The translations under genes and the position numbers were made by a program. The notes beneath the pieces were generated by a model. The model worked only from the letters and a program-made list of their open reading frames with translations. It ran no database searches and had not been told where the DNA came from. Of a DNA stretch of 64,000 nucleotides, positions 60,999 through 64,000 are shown piece after piece (the stretch's first letter is position 1; every line of letters begins with the position of its first letter). The stretch is from Prorocentrum cordatum (lineage: Eukaryota; Sar; Dinophyceae; Prorocentrales; Prorocentraceae): assembly GCA_963575745.1 (NCBI GenBank), contig CAUYUJ010018726.1:124001-188000 (forward strand), given 5' to 3'.

Positions 60999-61735
60999 GA
61001 TCCGGACCTAAAGAGAACCTGGAAAAAGGCTGGCGTCTATTGCAAGAAGCTTCTGCAGGTTGCCCTAAAGGCATTGAGATCGATCCACCCATTAACGTCG
61101 CGAGGTATCTGGGCTGCGAACATCGCATCTCCACGCGGCGAGTAGAATGGCAGGGGGAACTACCCACTGCTCTCGATTCCCCGCCGCCGAGAGCACAAAA
61201 AAACATCTTCCATCGGCTCGAAACAAGGGGTGAATCAGCGGCGCAGCCGACCGAGCCATATCAGCCCCGAACGCCGAAATTGGCTCGAGTTATCGAATAT
61301 TATATGACTGAGTTCTTTGAGTCCTGTGTCATGCTTTATGCGCAATTAACTGACACTGACCCCGCAACCTACCCTGCTGCGGGCACTCCCTTTGGTCCCG
61401 AGTTGATTGATTTTGAGGGCGGACAAGGAGGTCCGCGGGGGGAGAAACACCCACCTGCGGAAGAGGCAATAGCAGCTGTGCCAGGAATTAGCATTGAAAC
61501 AGGTTCTCCGAATACGCCAATCGAGGTTCCTGGTTTGCCAGCGAAGCCGGGCCCAGATGACCCAGAACGTCCGACGCAGTCGGGGGTCCTGCGGCCTATT
61601 GCAGCAACGGTTCTCAAGAACATTTTATATGGAGCAGGCGTGGTTCGATATGATTTACTGCGCGCAGTCAGTCGCACAGCGAGCTGCATCGCGAAATGGA
61701 CCGAGCAACTGGACATGGACCTTTTTCTCGCCTGA
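60999..61735 (+). pseudogene. Copia reverse transcriptase C-terminal part and connection to RNase H
   Basis: Frame 2 after the nested insertion: SGPKENLEKGWRLLQEASAG, PPINVARYLGCEHRIS, then LARVIEYYMTEFFESCVMLY, an acidic Pro-rich linker and LRPIAATVLKNILYGAGVVR, YDLLRAVSRTASCIAKWTEQ. A TGA at 60998-61000 falls exactly at the junction. These blocks are the usual RT thumb and connection of dinoflagellate Copia. The frame ends at 61735; the continuation (LMCYIHxT) is in the next frame. Confidence 0.7.
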
Positions 61736-61775
61736 CATGCTGTATTTAATCCACGACCTTGTATAAGATGACGTC

Positions 61776-62393
61776 GTGGGTCGGCGACAAGCAATGGAGG
61801 ATGTTACGATTAGGCAATGCTCTGATGCAGATCTCGCGAGTGATTTACGGACGCATCGCAGCACAAGTGTTAGCCATCAAGTGATCTGGGCCCCACGCAC
61901 ACGAGCCAATCAGAGCATGGCTTCTCGTAGACAAACTTGCGCTTCCCATGGTACACTTGAGGCAGATATTGTTGCGGCAGATCTGGCATTGCGAACTGAG
62001 TTGCTTCCTGCCCTGTCGTTGTGGGAACTACTGCTACAAAGACAGGTTCCATGTGCGTTCATGGAAGATAATCAGGCCGCAGGTGAAGTAATACAGGCCG
62101 GAGGTTCGATGAAGTTGATGCAACTCCCGCGCGCCCACCGCGTTGATGCTGCTGTAATGTCTGGGCAACTTACGCGTGGAATTGTCACATTACAATACGA
62201 ACGTACCCAGAATGAGGCGGCTGATATTGGTGCAAAACGTTTCGCAGATCCTGCAGCGTGGGTCGAGGTTCTTTACTTGGTTGACCTAGTTACCCTTAAA
62301 TTCTGGAAGGTCAACCGATACCAGGACTATCTCGCATCGGCGTTCAATGATGGACTTACCCTGAAACCCGGGGGGTTCTCGAGCCCCGAATAG
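61776..62393 (+). CDS. Copia RNase H domain
   Basis: 205-codon frame. QCSDADLASDLRTHRSTS has the first catalytic Asp (about 61824), SHGTLEADIVAADLALRTEL the Glu, CAFMEDNQAAGEVIQAGG the second Asp, and RAHRVDAAVMSG plus RTQNEAADIGAKRF the C-terminal His/Asp region. It degrades RNA in the RNA/cDNA hybrid. ATG 61776 is only the first Met; the domain belongs to the polyprotein. The stop at 62391-62393 follows GFSSPE. This is one of the best preserved modules of the element. Confidence 0.8.
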   Translation: MGRRQAMEDVTIRQCSDADLASDLRTHRSTSVSHQVIWAPRTRANQSMASRRQTCASHGTLEADIVAADLALRTELLPALSLWELLLQRQVPCAFMEDNQAAGEVIQAGGSMKLMQLPRAHRVDAAVMSGQLTRGIVTLQYERTQNEAADIGAKRFADPAAWVEVLYLVDLVTLKFWKVNRYQDYLASAFNDGLTLKPGGFSSPE

Positions 62394-62669
62394 GTCCGAA
62401 AGCCGCGGTGCGTCCGGCGGGGTTTGCGAAGAGCAAAAAGATGCAACAAAAAGAAAAGGGTAACCAAAGGATTGCTTGTGACATCCGTGCCCATGCAGCA
62501 CGCGGACATGGCTAAAACATCCAAGGTGGATGCTGCGGCAGCCGCTGAAGCAGGAACCGACGCAGCACCCGGCACAGCCGGCAGTGTTGACAGCCAGAGA
62601 CCCTCCGGGGTTCATTAGGGCGATTCCAGGAAAAGCTTTCAACAGCGACAGTCACGAGAAGATAAAGAG
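62394..62669 (+). pseudogene. Linker between RNase H and the C-terminal module
   Basis: Frame 3 (62424-62618) reads GLLVTSVPMQHADMAKTSKV then an Ala-rich stretch (DAAAAAEAGTDAAPGTAG). Probably flexible polyprotein linker. No motif. Confidence 0.4.
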
Positions 62670-63233
62670 ATGATGGCTATGTTCGAAATAACTGGTATTT
62701 CATCGGATGCCTCAGATAGACCCATACAGTCCACCGAGCAAGTGGATTGCAATGACATTGCCGATGTGGCTGTAGCAGAGTTGAATGATCATGTGTCAGT
62801 GTCATCGATTGAGCAGCCAATGGAAGACCGAGCCCAGCCGCTGTGGGAAAAGGAGTGCAACGTAGAAAGATTGATATTTGAATACTGCTGTGGGGCGAAC
62901 AGCAAGATAGGTGATTCAATAAACTTCGTTGACAACTCATGTCGGGTTATACGATACACTGAAAACGAGGATATGAGAAGAGAAAAAGGTAAAAATAAAG
63001 CACTCACGGATATACAGGAGTTCCAGGGAAAAACACATGTCACTAGGGCCTCAATTCCGTGCACTGGAGGCTCTCCTTGGTGGTTTGTTAATGAGGCTCA
63101 CTACTTTCGCAAGGGCGCCCATAGATCTCTAGGAAGGTGTCGAGGAATTCGAACGGATTTTCGATATCTCTTTTGGGAATTTAAAGAAATCGCGCGTGCT
63201 GTCGTCAGTGCGGGGGGGCATAGTTTGCAGTGA
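62670..63233 (+). CDS. Copia C-terminal extra module, methyltransferase-like (part 1)
   Basis: 187 codons, frame 3. After an acidic linker, residues 66-75 (ERLIFEYCCG) look like a Rossmann strand plus Gly-containing loop, followed by SKIGD, CRVIRYTENEDMRRE and, at 127-137, ASIPCTGGSPW, which resembles motif IV of Rossmann methyltransferases or the Pro-Cys loop of cytosine-C5 enzymes. I recall that a module of this kind follows RNase H in other dinoflagellate Copia elements, but cannot check it here. Function is unknown; methyltransferase is inference from two motifs. The stop at 63231-63233 probably interrupts the module, which continues. Confidence 0.55.
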   Translation: MMAMFEITGISSDASDRPIQSTEQVDCNDIADVAVAELNDHVSVSSIEQPMEDRAQPLWEKECNVERLIFEYCCGANSKIGDSINFVDNSCRVIRYTENEDMRREKGKNKALTDIQEFQGKTHVTRASIPCTGGSPWWFVNEAHYFRKGAHRSLGRCRGIRTDFRYLFWEFKEIARAVVSAGGHSLQ

Positions 63234-63236
63234 ATG

Positions 63237-63510
63237 CGCTGGAAGGATCCTCGGTTGAACGCGTTTATGAGAGAAATAAGAATGCGCAAGATAGTGTTGC
63301 ACGGATGCGCATATGTATCGAGAGACAGGAAAGGAATTTTCATGAAAAAAACCATGGACCATTGCATCAACATCCAATATCTGTACTAATGGTTTAGAGC
63401 GGAGATGTGACGGTACGCATGCACATGCGGAAGCGCGTGGTAAGGACTGCAAGCTAGCTGAAGAGTGCACAGACGAATTTGCGAAACAAGTTGCGCGCTG
63501 TTGCATGCTC
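63237..63510 (+). pseudogene. Copia C-terminal extra module (part 2)
   Basis: Frame 3 continues right after the stop: MRWKDPRLNAFMREIRMRKI, VLHGCAYVSRDRKGIF, MKKTMDHCINIQYLY. After another stop, the neighbouring frame reads NGLERRCDGTHAHAEARG, KDCKLAEECTDEFAKQVARC (about 63390-63505). The HGCxYG- and CDGTHxHxExRGKD-type blocks are what I remember as the end of this module in dinoflagellate retroelements. Two defects are visible, so it is inactive as read. Confidence 0.5.
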
Positions 63511-63699
63511 TTCCTCTCGTCCTCCTCCATCCTGTCACAGTGTATGCGCCGCTGCCATTTCTCCCATATGCATGCGCGGGACCGCCGCCGGTCGCGAACC
63601 CCAGAAGAGGAGACGCCGCCTTGCCGCAGCCGCTCCCCTCCCGTCGGCCGCGGGCATCATTCATCCGCCTTCCGGCGATTCCACCGCCTGACAAAAGGA
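63511..63699 (+). other. Degenerate stretch within the Copia 3' region
   Basis: All three plus frames are open but basic and Ser/Pro-rich. The natural frame is not clear. Confidence 0.3.
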
Positions 63700-64000
63700 G
63701 CTCGTGCCCTCCCGGTGGTGCAACCACTTGGGATGCGCATGAAGGATTGCCTCCGGTATGATTTTGTTCGCGAATAGCTCATCTAAGCTTGTGGAAAAAG
63801 ATTGCTGCGAAACTGGAAGTTTGCGGCCCCCGAACGGCACGGCCGCTAGCGAAGCTGAAAGTGCCAGTAATGCGCACATCAGAACATTATCCGAAAATGC
63901 TGGACGACGCAGAATTAGTCGTTACGGACCATTCAGATGGTGAGTCGAAACCAAGCGAGGCCAAGTCTTTTGGAAGATATTACCAGAAAATGGTCCAACG
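63700..64000 (+). pseudogene. Further retroelement coding sequence, cut by the window edge
   Basis: The last 150 bases read without interruption as LDDAELVVTDHSDGESKPSE, AKSFGRYYQKMVQ, and before that KKIAAKLEVCGPRTARPLAK, LKVPVMRTSEHYPKM. Clear coding character on the plus strand, no recognised domain. It most likely belongs to the same polyprotein or a second ORF of the element. Confidence 0.45.

Larger units (their letters stand above)
49997..64000 (+). mobile_element. Copia-type LTR retroelement, decayed, with an extended 5' region and an extra C-terminal module (runs off the window)
   Basis: Recognisable modules in Copia order on one strand: gag, CCCH fingers, protease, integrase, RVT_2 reverse transcriptase, RNase H. 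They are preceded by about 3.9 kb of probable element sequence and followed by an additional domain that reaches the window edge. Composition is markedly less GC-rich than the rest of the window. Reading frames are broken by many indels and stops. I could not identify LTRs; the 3' LTR, if present, lies outside. Whether 49997-53660 belongs to the same element is inferred from uniform composition, strand and adjacency. Confidence 0.75.

Noticed and set aside
1-64000. tRNA, rRNA, snRNA or riboswitch genes; bacterial contamination
   Set aside because: I saw no cloverleaf with conserved loop sequences, no rRNA signature and no operon-like gene packing. Retroelement and SL content argue for a eukaryotic nuclear contig. 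Short RNA genes could still be missed without a covariance-model search.

Overview
The window looks like dinoflagellate nuclear DNA. The strongest evidence is a perfect 22-nt match to the dinoflagellate spliced leader at 1406-1427, with two diverged spliced-leader-like sites at 29004 and 47164. Supporting signs are very low gene density, high GC, large amounts of simple and satellite repeat, and LINE and Copia retroelements of the kind known from Symbiodinium, Polarella and Prorocentrum. The repeat style reminds me of Prorocentrum, but I cannot prove a genus. There are no bacterial operons, rRNA, tRNA or CRISPR loci that I can support.

Layout. 1-1223: 3' remnant of a LINE (A). 1224-6978: a LINE (B) of 5.17 kb. 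It begins with the spliced leader, carries ORF1 and an endonuclease-RT ORF2, and is flanked by a 17-bp near-perfect direct repeat inside a CATG/CATA/CAGA microsatellite. 7-29 kb: almost gene-free and built from repeat families. These are R1 (8.8 and 15.3 kb), R2 (17.4 kb, again at 50.9 kb), R3 (16.4 and 26.0 kb), two fold-back or MITE-like elements (10.26 and 19.07 kb), about 3.4 kb of GAT/GGA repeat (11.75-15.2 kb), CAGCCT and 73-bp satellites, and a recurrent 90-bp minisatellite. A decayed unidentified gene lies on the minus strand at 23.7-25.3 kb.

29-45 kb: a spliced-leader-like site followed by a frameshifted coding region (29.0-30.6 kb); a minus-strand LINE (D) with RT and RNase H (30.6-33.2 kb); one intact unidentified 329-codon gene (33482-34471); a decayed LINE (C, 35.9-38.1 kb); satellite element R4 with spaced hairpin repeats (40.4-42.0 kb, again at 47.2-48.3 kb); and a further LINE fragment (E, 43.0-44.9 kb).

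50-64 kb: one long, decayed, plus-strand Copia-type retroelement, less GC-rich than its surroundings. In order it has an unusual 5' region (acidic ORF, zinc-finger-like segment, coiled coil), gag with two CCCH-like fingers, protease, integrase, RVT_2 reverse transcriptase, RNase H, and an extra C-terminal module resembling a methyltransferase that continues to the window edge. Two other elements are nested in it: an R2 copy in the 5' coding region (50895-51875) and a 756-bp terminal-inverted-repeat element in the RT (60237-60992).

Apart from 33482-34471, nearly everything recognisable as protein belongs to selfish elements, and most of it is broken by stops and frameshifts.
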